Assembly (NCBI GenBank): GCA_021186555.1
Contig: JAJKFL010000010.1
Span: 25,690,840-25,754,839 of the forward strand
DNA: 64,000 nt
Source: Reticulitermes speratus
Lineage: Eukaryota; Arthropoda; Insecta; Blattodea; Rhinotermitidae
Direction: 5' to 3'
Made by a program: the position numbers and the translations under genes. A model generated the notes under the pieces. That model searched no databases. It saw only the letters and a program-made list of their open reading frames with translations, and was not told where the DNA came from. This document shows positions 41,671-52,842 of this stretch, piece by piece. Positions within the stretch are counted from its first letter, which is position 1. Every line of letters begins with the position of its first letter.

Positions 41671-41997
41671 TATGACTGGCCCTGTCAGTCCCTCTGCCCG
41701 CTGTATCAGTGTGAAAATCTTTTACTGGATTTTCGTGAAATTTATTACAGGCGTTTATTTCAAAATTTGTGACGCAAGAGCGAGTTCCATGACAGTCGGG
41801 CGCCGTGACTCTAAAGGCGCGTCCATATTTGGGCGAGAATTCAGTATAGAAGTAGTGCGTATGGGAACGGAAGTGCGAAGGCTGTGCTTTGCGTATGTGC
41901 GTGAGTGAAGTCGCATTTACGCGTGTACCGTGAACCGTACGACACTTTGAAAGGAAAGAACGCCTTGATAAATTCTGCGTAATGCGTTGCGGAGTGC
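41671..41997. other. Non-repetitive spacer
   Basis: A 78-codon + ORF (41672-41908) has no recognisable domain. Confidence 0.4.
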
Positions 41998-43110
41998 AGC
42001 TTGTGCTGCTTGTGCTGCTTGTGCAGCTTGTGCAGCTTGTGCAGCTTGTGCTGCTTGTGCTGCTTGTGCTGCTTGTGCAGCTTGTGCTGCTTGTGCTGCT
42101 TGTGCTGCTTGTGCAGCTTGTGCAGCTTGTGCTGCTTGTGCTGCTTGTGCAGCTTGTGCAGCTTGTGCAGCTTGTGCAGCTTGTGCAGCTTGTGCTGCTT
42201 GTGCTGCTTGTGCTGCTTGTGCTGCTTGTGCAGCTTGTGCTGCTTGTGCTGCTTGTGCAGCTTGTGCAGCTTGTGCAGCTTGTGCAGCTTGTGCTGCTTG
42301 TGCTGCTTGTGCTGCTTGTGCTGCTTGTGCTGCTTGTGCAGCTTGTGCTGCTTGTGCTGCTGTGCAGCTTGTGCAGCTTGTGCGCTTGTGCTGCTTGTGC
42401 TGCTTGTGCTGCTTGTGCAGCTTGTGCTGCTTGTGCGCTTGTGCAGCTTGTGCAGCTTGTGCTGCTTGTGCAGCTTGTGCAGCTTGTGCTGCTTGTGCTG
42501 CTTGTGCTGCTTGTGCGCTTGTGCTGCTTGTGCTGCTTGTGCTGCTTGTGCTGCTTGTGCTGCTTGTGCTGCTTGTGCTGCTTGTGCAGCTTGTGCAGCT
42601 TGTGCTGCTTGTGCAGCTTGTGCAGCTTGTGCAGCTTGTGCTGCTTGTGCTGCTTGTGCAGCTTGTGCTGCTTGTGCTGCTTGTGCTGCTTGTGCGCTTG
42701 TGCTGCTTGTGCAGCTTGTGCAGCTTGTGCTGCTTGTGCAGCTTGTGCAGCTTGTGCTGCTTGTGCTGCTTGTGCTGCTTGTGCAGCTTGTGCTGCTTGT
42801 GCAGCTTGTGCAGCTTGTGCTGCTTGTGCTGCTTGTGCTGCTTGTGCAGCTTGTGCTGCTTGTGCTGCTTGTGCTGCTTGTGCTGCTTGTGCTGCTTGTG
42901 CTGCTTGTGCAGCTTGTGCAGCTTGTGCTGCTTGTGCAGCTTGTGCAGCTTGTGCGCTTGTGCTGCTTGTGCTGCTTGTGCAGCTTGTGCTGCTTGTGCA
43001 GCTTGTGCTGCTTGTGCTGCTTGTGCTGCTTGTGCAGCTTGTGCTGCTTGTGTTGCTTGTGCGCTTGTGCAGCTTGTGCTGCTTGTGCTGCTTGTGCTGC
43101 TTGTGCTGCT
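41998..43110. repeat. Tandem array, 9-bp unit GCTGCTTGT/GCAGCTTGT, about 123 copies
   Basis: The two 9-mers differ at one base and are mixed irregularly, with several 2-bp-deleted units (GTGCGCTTG). All three + frames are open for about 380 codons (CAACAA, LVLLV and LCCLC patterns) solely because the unit lacks stops. Confidence 0.97.
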
Positions 43111-43155
43111 TCTTACGTAAGTGAATGTTGCTTACTTATGTGAGTTGCTGTAAAT

Positions 43156-43213
43156 CAGTCAGTTAGTCAGTCTTTTAGTCAGTAACTCAGTCAGTCAGTC
43201 AGTCAGTCAGTCC
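43156..43213. repeat. Tetranucleotide microsatellite (CAGT)n
   Basis: CAGTCAGTTAGTCAGTC and a pure CAGT run at the right end. Confidence 0.9.
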
Positions 43214-43372
43214 CATGTCCGGCGCCCTGCCAAGTCCATTTCGCTTGCACAAAGCTGCCTGTCTTTGCCAAGACACGTATTAACATGACTGTGCTGTAGC
43301 AACGCTAGCACAATGCGTATTGTTACGCGTTTTTGCGCTCGCATTACGCGTGCAAGAGCCTGTCACTCTCAG

Positions 43373-43475
43373 TGTTACGTGTCTAGTTACGTGTCTAGTT
43401 ACGTGTCTAGTTACGTGTATAGTTACGTGTCTAGTTACGTGTCTAGTTACGTGTCTAGTTACGTGTCTAGTTACC
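43373..43475. repeat. Tandem array, 12-bp unit, 8 copies
   Basis: The unit is TTACGTGTCTAG, with one GTATAG variant. Confidence 0.93.
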
Positions 43476-43524
43476 AAATTTGTTGCTCTCTTTTAACAGT
43501 TTTCGCAGGGGGAAACTGAAGGTG

Positions 43525-43980
43525 CGGATTTGCGTACAGACGTGAAGTGAACGTGCGTATAGACGTGAAGTGAACGTGCGTATAGACGTGAAGTGAACGT
43601 GCGTACAGACGTGAAGTGAACGTGCGTATAGACGTGAAGTGAACGTGCGTATAGACGTGAAGTGAACGTGCGTATAGACGTGAAGTGAACGTGCGTATAG
43701 ACGTGAAGTGAACGTGCGTATAGACGTGAAGTGAACGTGCGTACAGACGTGAAGTGAACGTGCGTACAGACGTGAAGTGAACGTGCGTATAGACGTGAAG
43801 TGAACGTGCGTATAGACGTGAAGTGAACGTGCGTATAGACGTGAAGTGAACGTGCGTATAGACGTGAAGTGAACGTGCGTATAGACGTGAAGTGAACGTG
43901 CGTATAGACGTGAAGTGAACGTGCGTACAGACGTGAAGTGAACGTGCGTACAGACGTGAAGTGAACGTGCGTACAGACGA
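43525..43980. repeat. Tandem array, 23-bp unit, about 20 copies
   Basis: GACGTGAAGTGAACGTGCGT plus ATA or ACA. The ACA variant occurs at the left, in the middle and at the right end. Confidence 0.95.
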
Positions 43981-45399
43981 CAGGTGTGCAGAATGTACTG
44001 TGGCGGTCAGCTGCTTGCAACGGTCAGCATTCTGTCAGCTGTCAGTAACGCAACTACACACGCACGATCGTCACCTCAGTCCCAACAACAAAATTCATAT
44101 CGATCGCAAAAACAGCATTCAATAAATTCGCAACATCTTCTAGATCTAGATCTAGAGCAAGTCTTGTGCGGTGCGACACCTTGCAACTTGCTAGACAGGT
44201 AGCAAACATTTCGAACGCATCTGCTGCCTCCATGTTCAGGGCAGAATGGTCGTGTCCTCTGTTATGAAGATGCAGGCAGCTGTCGAGATACCAGACTACA
44301 CGGCGTCCATGCTGCAAGACTGTGCCACTCTCACGAGAGCGTCTGGCTACAGTAATGTTGTGCAGGCTGTCTACTTACAGAGCGCGGGGAGTGACGTTTG
44401 TCTGTCTGTCTGACTGTTTGTTTGTCTGTGTCTGTCTTGTTGTTATTCTTATAGCAAGCAATACTTTACACAAAAGCGCTGTTGCAACGTTGCCACATTG
44501 CAACACAAAGCGCACACAACAGGCCAATGTGAGCTGCGAACACAATTATAAATGCTCGATAGACAGTGCTATTGTCTGTCGTTCAGACTAGCGTCGTTGA
44601 CATTTAGACTTGTCGCAGGTCTTCCGGGATTAAAAGCGTCTTGAAATATAAAATTTATAAAGCAAGTTATGAAATATAATTGCCTGTGACTGTACTTCGT
44701 AAGTACGTACAGTCTGATTCATGCCGTCAGTCTTCTGTTCGCCCTTTGCTGCTTTAAGTACAATAAGGCGCAGTTTATGGTCCAGTGAGCTTGGATGTGA
44801 TTTTGGACTTCGGTTGGATGCGGCTTATTTCTTCTTTCTGTAATTTTAATTACAAAGTTCTGCGAAGTTGCGAGGAAATTGAAACCTTTTGGCCTCTCGC
44901 CTTTTTCCCTTTCAGCTTTGACGCACCAAAATGTCGGACGTACAGTCAGGTCAACAAGTAACCTGTTGCAACTCTTCGTGCTTTCTCTGCGCAGCGAGTG
45001 AAACGTTGTTCTTGTGTCAGCTGGAAAACTCGAGACACTCGGAGGTGACGCTCCATGTGTTCCGACGTGCTGATTTCATCTTCAAGCCCAGGGAGTCCGA
45101 TCTTCTTGGACTCCCTGGCTCTGAAAGTGACGTCATTACGTCCCTATGAAATGTCGGACACCACCGACGCCCTAGGTCACATTTACATCGCTGTGGACAC
45201 CTCAGGCCTCGCGCGGCCCCAGAGATCACCTTCGCCCGAAGAAGGCCAGCAAGTTGGTCAATTTACGCGTCGGGACGCGACGTGTTTGTGTAACATACAG
45301 AAACTGAGTTCCGACTTGAAAGAAAAGACAGCGTTTGCATAAAAAGCAAACTGTGTGATGTTATTTAGGAAAAGTGATCGTGTTTATTGTGAGGAGTGT
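43981..45399. other. Non-repetitive spacer
   Basis: No gene recognised. It contains a CTAGATCTAGATCTAGA run (44137-44153), a GTCTG-rich tract (44398-44440) and an 11-bp hairpin CCAGGGAGTCC/GGACTCCCTGG at 45088-45118. Short overlapping ORFs on both strands at 44931-45342 show no domain I recognise. Confidence 0.45.
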
Positions 45400-46092
45400 A
45401 CAGGGTGTGCAGAGAGACTGACGTAGTGACTGCTGGAGTGGGCTGCCGACGTACAGGTGTGCAGAGAGACTGACGTAGTGACTGCTGTAGTGGGCTGCCG
45501 ACGTACAGGTGTGCAGAGAGACTGATGTAGTGACTGCTGGAGTGGCTGCCGACGTACAGGTGTGCAGAGAGACTGATGTAGTGACTGCTGGAGTGGGCTG
45601 CCGACGTACAGGTGTGCAGAGAGACTGACGTAGTGACTGCTGTAGTGGGCTGCCGACGTACAGGTGTGCAGAGAGACTGACGTAGTGACTGCTGTAGTGG
45701 GCTGCCGACGTACAGGTGTGCAGAGAGACTGATGTAGTGACTGCTGGAGTGGGCTGCGACGTACAGGTGTGCAGAGAGACTGACGTAGTGACTGCTGTAG
45801 TGGGCTGCCGACGTACAGGTGTGCAGAGAGACTGACGTAGTGACTGCTGTAGTGGGCTGCCGACGTACAGGTGTGCAGAGAGACTGACGTAGTGACTGCT
45901 GTAGTGGGCTGCCGACGTACAGGTGTGCAGAGAGACTGACGTAGTGACTGCTGTAGTGGGCTGCTGACGTACAGGGTGTGCAGAGAGACTGATGTAGTGA
46001 CTGCTGTAGTGGGCTGCTGACGTACAGGGTGTGCAGAGAGACTGATGTAGTGACTGCTGGAGTGGGCTGCTGACGTACAGGATGTGCAGAGA
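45400..46092. repeat. Tandem array, 52-bp unit, about 13 copies
   Basis: GTGCAGAGAGACTGACGTAG, TGACTGCTGTAGTGGGCTG and CCGACGTACAG. The right three units carry GCTGACGTACAGGG. The minus strand is open in three frames, which is artefactual. Confidence 0.95.
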
Positions 46093-46193
46093 GACTGGGG
46101 CATCCGTAGTAATTAACAGAGTCATTTGAACTGTTGTAACGGTAATTGTATAATGACGCTTTTTCAGATGCAAAAGTTACACACACTGTAATA

Positions 46194-46332
46194 TTCTATC
46201 TAACTAACTCCACGGAGCACAGTCCTTCTTGAGAAGCTAACAGTTCCTCAGCCAGTCAAGAAATTCCCTGCGTTTTATGGTAACCGAAGATTCATTACCG
46301 CACTCACAAAAGCCCGCCACCTGTCCCGTAAT
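46194..46332 (-). mobile_element. LINE extreme 3' end, minus strand
   Basis: Minus strand: GGACAGGTGGCGGGCTTTTG, a CCATAAAACGCAGGGAATTT segment, then CTTGACTGGCTGAGGAACTG and TTAGTTAG. It is nearly the same as the end of the LINE at 14278. Confidence 0.8.
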
Positions 46333-46335
46333 ATT

Positions 46336-46740
46336 CTATTTATTTGTTTATTTAACGACGTTCTCAGTAACTCGAATTAATCAATGCCGAATGCGAGGTT
46401 GATAAATGAACTGGAAGGAATTTGTCAGACCTGTCGTGGCCTATTTTAAACGACAAATAGTGCATTTTAGTGGAAGAACTGAAAGAAACGAAGAAGTCAG
46501 GTCGAGAAGCGAAACGCGACGTCATATTGTTGTCAAAGGAGTGATTTAATGCGAAGTAAGATGGACGTGTTGCCGAGCGTTGGGCATTAGAGCGACAGGC
46601 GTCCATGTGCGTCATGTACTGTCTTTTGAATATAATAATTAACTTGATGTTAGATTCGTCTAAATTGTGGAGATCCTTGACCAGGTCACCAACTGACAGC
46701 TTGTCAAAGTGGGCTCTGTGTGACACACAGTTTCTTTAGT
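46336..46740 (-). repeat. Probable dispersed repeat of unknown class
   Basis: A 120-codon minus ORF (46364-46726) contains NHSFDNNMTSRFASRPDFFV, which I have some memory of as a recurrent repeat translation. The left edge TTATTTGTTTATTTAACGAC resembles the edge of a common insect repeat. No protein domain is recognised. Confidence 0.4.
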
Positions 46741-48220
46741 CCCTCGTAACATTGTGGAAGCTAAATTTCATTTTGTTAAGCCATTTCACTCTCAAACGCA
46801 CCGTTCAGTTTGCTATAAAACTCACTGCATTAGCTAAAGTGTTAGCAAACAGATGAACAAAAACGGCCGTTTGTAATGGAGCTGCCTGCTATCGGCAGCG
46901 ATTTGACGTGGAGCGAGGGAAAAGGCATTTCTCAAATCCAATTTTCGTTCCAATTCAATTTAACTTCACTTAAATTCACTTTCATCAATGATTTTAATCA
47001 CCACACAGTGGCTACGGTGCTTGTAACTACCACAAATTACTTATTAACACACAACAATGTGCGTGTGGTTACGCATTACTCGTGTCTGTGTGTGTAATTG
47101 CGTTGGCAGTCAGAAGGGTGCGTTCTGTCGTGTTGCTGCATCTTCGCACAGCTCGCGGTATGACGTCATAACTGCACGAACTGACGTCATGTAATGTGTA
47201 ATGTCACTGTGATGTGCGACACGTGACTGTACACGTGACTGCACTACACGTTTCAACATTACACATGTGTCTGTATTCAGTCCACTTTAATAATATCCGC
47301 GGTGCAAACACGCAACTTCGTCTCTTTTTCCTATCCGTGGTTTTACTCGGTACAAAGAGCAGCCAAGTCTCTCCTCTGAACGCTCCAATCCCATTACTTA
47401 CATTACTTACGTTTGGTTTTCATTTTTAGCTCTATTTACCTCGTTCCTTTCTTCGTTCCCTTGTTCAATCCTCTTTCCCTTTTTATGCTTTTTTCTTTTG
47501 TCTCCATCGTTCCTTTCGTCCCTGTTTATCTCCCTGTCCTTCTTGTTCCATCACCACCAGTTCCACCTCCCATCCCACTGCCATCTGTTCACTCAGTTCA
47601 TTCCATCCTGTCCCTTTGCACTGCAATAGCATTACAATATTACATGTAATTTGTCGGTGCCTGTACGGCCTGTCGGTGCAGCGACTTGACCACGGGCTCC
47701 ACAGTCCGACGTTTGAATCTCGACACGGTCAACACATTTGTCTCTCCTCCCAAAGATCCTTACCCCCTCTGGGGACCATCTAGTCTCTTATTCAGGAGAT
47801 TCTGAGAACTTTGAAGGCGAAGATTAATATCTTTTGTACAGAAGGCAGTTGCACCTTGTAGAGAACACAGTGTGTTTTTATTACAAAGGGCAGCCAGCTA
47901 ATGTTGCAGGCTGTAGAAACAATTCCTGTTTATTACAATAATCTTACGAAACACATAAACAGACTGTGTGAGATATATTGGGGCTTTTAACGTTAAACCT
48001 AATGATATAACGAAACACATAACAGACTAACAATTAAAGAAATATTTTATCAAATGCTGCCCCATTTCTGAAAGAGCATTGTTTTTAGAAAGTTCTCAGG
48101 CGTCGCCCGTTTATCCTTCTAGTAAAAGCAACATGCAGATGAATATCAGTAGTTGGGATGATTAGATGAATGATAGTGAAACGAGAAACCCGGTTATTAA
48201 CATGAATTACGTTTAAAGAT
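46741..48220. other. Non-repetitive spacer with a possible degraded SINE
   Basis: About 47660-47835 has a tRNA-like stretch (GGTGCAGCGACTTGACC then GACGTTTGAATCTCG as a possible B box) followed by CCCCCTCTGGGGACCATC. It may be an old SINE. Nothing else is assignable. Confidence 0.4.
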
Positions 48221-49583
48221 ACAGTCCGTACCGCGCAGTAAACACACTCCGTCTCAGTTATACAAACCAGTCAGTTAATGCTGTACAGTGAAATAATCGC
48301 TGTTTGTTCTGAGATCCACACAAAACACATAAATACAGTCCGTACCGCGCAGTAAACACACTCCGTCTCAGTTATACAAACCAGTCAGTTAATGCTGTAC
48401 AGTGAAATAATCGCTGTTTGTTCTGAGATCCACACAAAACACATAAATACAGTCCGTACCGCGCAGTAAACACACTCCGTCTCAGTTATACAAACCAGTC
48501 AGTTAATGCTGTACAGTGAAATAATCGCTGTTTGTTCTGAGATCCACACAAAACACAAAAATACAGTCCGTACCGCGCAGTAAACACACTCCGTCTCAGT
48601 TATACAAACCAGTCAGTTAATGCTGTACAGTGAAATAATCGCTGTTTGTTCTGAGATCCACACAAAACACAAAAATACAGTCCGTACCGCGCAGTAAACA
48701 CACTCCGTCTCAGTTATACAAACCAGTCAGTTAATGCTGTACAGTGAAATAATCGCTGTTTGTTCTGAGATCCACACAAAACACAAAAATACAGTCCGTA
48801 CCGCGCAGTAAACACACTCCGTCTCAGTTATACAAACCAGTCAGTTAATGCTGTACAGTGAAATAATCGCTGTTTGTTCTGAGATCCACACAAAACACAA
48901 AAATACAGTCCGTACCGCGCAGTAAACACACTCCGTCTCAGTTATACAAACCAGTCAGTTAATGTTGTACAGTGAAATAATCGCTGTTTGTTCTGAGATC
49001 CACACAAAACACATAAATACAGTCCGTACCGCGCAGTAAACACACTCCGTCTCAGTTATACAAACCAATGCTGTACAGTAAAATAATCGCTGTTTGTTCT
49101 GAGATCCACACAAAACACATAAATACAGTCCGTACCGCGCAGTAAACACACTCCGTCTCAGTTATACAAACCAGTCAGTTAATGTTGTACAGTGAAATAA
49201 TCGCTGTTTGTTCTGAGATCCACACAAAACACAAAAATACAGTCCGTACCGCGCAGTAAACACACTCCGTCTCAGTTATACAAACCAGTCAGTTAATGCT
49301 GTACAGTGAAATAATCGCTGTTTGTTCTGAGATCCACACAAAACACAAAAATACAGTCCGTACCGCGCAGTAAACACACTCCGTCTCAGTTATACAAACC
49401 AGTCAGTTAATGTTGTACAGTGAAATAATCGCTGTTTGTTCTGAGATCCACACAAAACACATAAATACAGTCCGTACCGCGCAGTAAACACACTCCGTCT
49501 CAGTTATACAAACCAGTCAGTTAATGCTGTACAGTGAAATAATCGCTGTTTGTTCTGAGATCCACACAAAACACATAAATACA
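48221..49583. repeat. Tandem array, 114-bp unit, about 12 copies (array 2)
   Basis: Same unit and orientation as array 1 at 36432-39621, with a private variant ACACAAAAATACAG in several units. One unit (about 49066) lacks the CCAGTCAGTT segment. Confidence 0.97.
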
Positions 49584-50021
49584 CTGAGTGGGCAAAACGT
49601 AGAATTTGTGAATTTTACACCTGGCGGTACATATAGTAACCACTGGACTTTAAAACGTGTTGCAGGTGCATGACGCAGAGTGACCCTGAAAAATGCAGAC
49701 GCAGTTCTTCCACGCAGCTGTGCAGGCAGAGCCATCTACAGTCATGCTGCTCTGTGCCCAAGCAAGCATTACTGGTTGAAGATTGACGATGGAGTTGCGG
49801 GCTGTTAAGGAAGTGTAGTAATGATATAATTGTGTTTGAATTATACGTTAGTGTAGTGTGTAGTGAATTGTGTAACGTGACTTAAAGTGAACACTATTCG
49901 GTGTGTAATTTTCGAAGGCGAATGTTCCAGGGAAAAACAGCTTGAAGTTAGCTCGCAAGGTGAGTTTGACAGACATGCATTGTACATACGTATAAGCAGA
50001 TGGTACAGTTTGTGTGTTGGC
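49584..50021. other. Non-repetitive spacer
   Basis: No gene recognised. Confidence 0.4.
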
Positions 50022-50277
50022 TAAAGCAGTACAGACATGTGAACGTTATACACGGTATATTTATGTGTTAAGACGGCATTATGTAAAGCAGTACAGACAT
50101 GTGAACGTTATACACGGTATATTTATGTGTTAAGACGGCATCATGTAAAGCAGTACAGACATGTGAACGTTATACACGGTATATTTATGTGTTAAGACGG
50201 CATCATGTAAAGCAGTACAGACATGTGAACGTTATACACGATATATTTATGTGTTAAGACGGCATTATGTAAAGAGA
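50022..50277. repeat. Tandem array, 62-bp unit, 4 copies
   Basis: AAAGCAGTACAGACATGTGA, ACGTTATACACGGTATATTT and ATGTGTTAAGACGGCAT. Confidence 0.94.
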
Positions 50278-50572
50278 GTTATAGCAAGTGCCATTCGAGA
50301 AGTTTTAAACACTGCGTTGATGACCGCAATGTTACCCATTTGACGCTATCAGCCAGTCACTTGGTCAATGCTTTCACATTCTAACATTTCTTTGTACCAT
50401 TTGCACTACTCTCTCTCCATCTCTCCACTCTACGTATATCTCTCCTCTCTTGCATTCCAGCTCCATTAGCTACCTTAATTGCAGTTTTCCAGTTACGTTG
50501 TGTCGTAATGCATTGAATGAGCGGCGTAACGTTTGGTTATGATGCTTTAAATGTAACGTGATTACTGAGCTG
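50278..50572. other. Non-repetitive spacer
   Basis: Nothing assignable. Confidence 0.4.
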
Positions 50573-51133
50573 CAACTGGGTAATGTGAGGTTGTATGTAA
50601 ACTGTTAGTGACTGCAAGTACTGGGTAAAGTACTGGGTAATGTGAGGTTGTATGTAAACTGTTAGTGACTGCAAGTACTGGGTAAAGTACTGGGTAATGT
50701 GAGGTTGTATGTAAACTGTTAGTGACTGCAAGTACTGGGTAAAGTACTGGGTAATGTGAGGTTGTATGTAAACTGTTAGTGACTGCAAGTACTGGGTAAA
50801 GTACTGGGTAATGTGAGGTTGTATGTAAACTGTTAGTGACTGCAAGTACTGGGTAAAGTACTGGGTAATGTGAGGTTGTATGTAAACTGTTAGTGACTGC
50901 AAGTACTGGGTAAAGTACTGGGTAATGTGAGGTTGTATGTAAACTGTTAGTGACTGCAAGTACTGGTAAAGTACTGGTAATGTGAGGTTGTATGTAAACT
51001 GTTAGTGACTGCAAGTACTGGGTAAAGTACTGGGTAATGTGAGGTTGTATGTAAACTGTTAGTGACTGCAAGTACTGGGTAAAGTACTGGGTAATGTGAG
51101 GTTGTATGTAAACTGTTAGTGACTGCAAGTACT
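50573..51133. repeat. Tandem array, 57-bp unit, about 10 copies
   Basis: GGGTAATGTGAGGTTGTATG, TAAACTGTTAGTGACTGCAA and GTACTGGGTAAAGTACT. The last contains the internal repeat GTACTGGGTAAAGTACTGGG. The minus strand is open in 19-residue repeats, which is artefactual. Confidence 0.95.
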
Positions 51134-51291
51134 AGGTACAGTCACAAGCCTGGTTCATGTACAGTCCGAGCGGGAAACTGGCCTGTCTGCTGCATTGATA
51201 ATTATTTTACTTTACGTTACGTTGTTGTTAATTCGTTTTGTTCTGCGAAATACAACGTTGCCGTTTATAGCAGGGTTGTTTTATTTGAGCT

Positions 51292-51665
51292 TAAGAGGAA
51301 GGCGGTAACAGAAGACTGGAGATATTTACATAGTGAGAAGCTACATGATTTGTACAGTTCAAGGATCAAGGATAGGATGGGCAGGGAATGTGGCATGTAT
51401 GGGGTAAAAGAGAAATGTATGCAGCGTTTTGGTGGCGAGCCTGCAGGAAAGAGTCCACTTGGAAGACCTACTCGTAGATGATGAAGATAATATTAAAACG
51501 GATTTGAAAGGTTTATGCTGGACGATGACGGGCTGGATAAATCTGGCTAATGATGATGTAAAATGGCGAACTCTCTGCAACACGGTAATGAAATTTTGGA
51601 TTCCATAAAATAGGGGAATTTTTGACTAGGTGAGGAACTATTAGCTTCTCAAGAACGACTGCTGT
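51292..51665 (+). mobile_element. LINE 3' end, decayed
   Basis: The + frame reads KRKAVTEDWRYLHSEKLHDL, then YSSRIKDRMGRECGMYGVKE and KSPLGRPTRR. Further on is a GGATTCCATAAAATAGGGGA tail and TTGACTAGGTGAGGAACTA. Same family as 14278 and 14570, with a stop and frameshifts. Confidence 0.75.
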
Positions 51666-51855
51666 ATGCAGTTGCGTTGTTATTCATTATTAGAGAAGTA
51701 TTTGTGATAATATTGTTGTGTGTTGTGTAGATGGCGTTGGGTTGTGATGAAATTTCAATTTTTTAAAATTCAAATTAAAGCTGAGGGCCATTTCAGAGGT
51801 TCCAAACCTGTGGGACATGGACCCCGGGGGGGGGGGGATGGGATTATTTCAGGTA

Positions 51856-52206
51856 CCCCCACGCGGTGGCGCAGTTGGTTGAGGCACTGCACTAAAAGCC
51901 GGAAGGTCGCGGTATCGATTCCCAATGGTGTAATTGCAGTTATTTATTTACATAATCCTTCCGGCCGCACTACGGTCCTGAGGTCGACTCAGCCTCTAAC
52001 AGAAATGAGTACCAGGAATATTTCCTGGGGGTAAAGGCGGCCGGTGCGTAGGGCTGACAACCTTACCACCTTCATGTGCCGATTGTCTATAAATCTGTGA
52101 GCCTCAACCTCCTGGAACACTAAGGGCCTGTCCAGGTCTGTAATGGGATTGCTTTACCGTTACCTTTACCTTACCTTTACCTTTACCTTTACCTTTACCT
52201 TTACTT
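51856..52206 (+). mobile_element. tRNA-derived SINE with (TTTACC)n tail
   Basis: Head GGTGGCGCAGTTGGTTGAGG (A box), GGTATCGATTCCC (B box), then a body with TCCTGGGGGTAAAGGCGGCC, a GGGCCTGTCCAGGTCTGTAA segment and a (CTTTAC)n tail at 52151-52205. It is preceded by a G-run (51826-51838). Confidence 0.82.
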
Positions 52207-52266
52207 CACCCCCAACTTTCAAACAACTTCACAGCAAGTCTTGCATGTCCAGCCAGTCCTTGTTCC

Positions 52267-52842
52267 TTCTGCTGCTGTTATTGTGCTATATGACATGTGT
52301 CAGTGTACAGCGGCTGTTGTTATTGAGCTACATGACATGTGTCAGTGTACAGCGGCTGTTGTTATTGTGCTACATGACATGTGTCAGTGTACAGCGGCTG
52401 TTGTTATTGTGCTACATGACATGTGTCAGTGTACAGCGGCTGTTGTTATTGTGCTACATGACATGTGTCAGTGTACAGCGGCTGTTGTTATTGTGCTACA
52501 TGACATGTGTCAGTGTACAGCGGCTGTTGTTATTGAGCTACATGACATGTGTCAGTGTACAGCGGCTGTTGTTATTGAGCTACATGACATGTGTCAGTGT
52601 ACAGCGGCTGTTGTTATTGTGCTACATGACATGTGTCAGTGTACAGCGGCTGTTGTTATTGTGCTACATGACAAGTGTCAGTGTACAGCGGCTGTTGTTA
52701 TTGAGCTACATGACATGTGTCAGTGTACAGCGGCTGTTGTTATTGAGCTACATGACATGTGTCAGTGTACAGCGGCTGTTGTTATTGTGCTACATGACAT
52801 GTGTCAGTGTACAGCGGCTGTTGTTATTGTGCTACATGCGCT
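52267..52842. repeat. Tandem array, 42-bp unit, about 14 copies
   Basis: CTACATGACATGTGTCAGTG and TACAGCGGCTGTTGTTATTG, then AG or TG. It is open in two + frames in 14-residue repeats (234 and 210 codons), which I reject as coding. The last unit fuses directly to the next array at GCTACATGCGCTTG. Confidence 0.95.

Noticed and set aside
41982-43143. Three 380-codon ORFs rich in Cys/Ala, Leu/Val or Leu/Cys
   Set aside because: Pure 9-bp repeat read in three frames.
46364-46726. 120-codon minus ORF as a novel gene
   Set aside because: No domain, starts and stops in repeat-like sequence, and the translation seems familiar from dispersed repeats.
52151-52205. Telomeric repeat
   Set aside because: The (CTTTAC)n tract is the tail of a SINE; the usual insect telomere unit is TTAGG.
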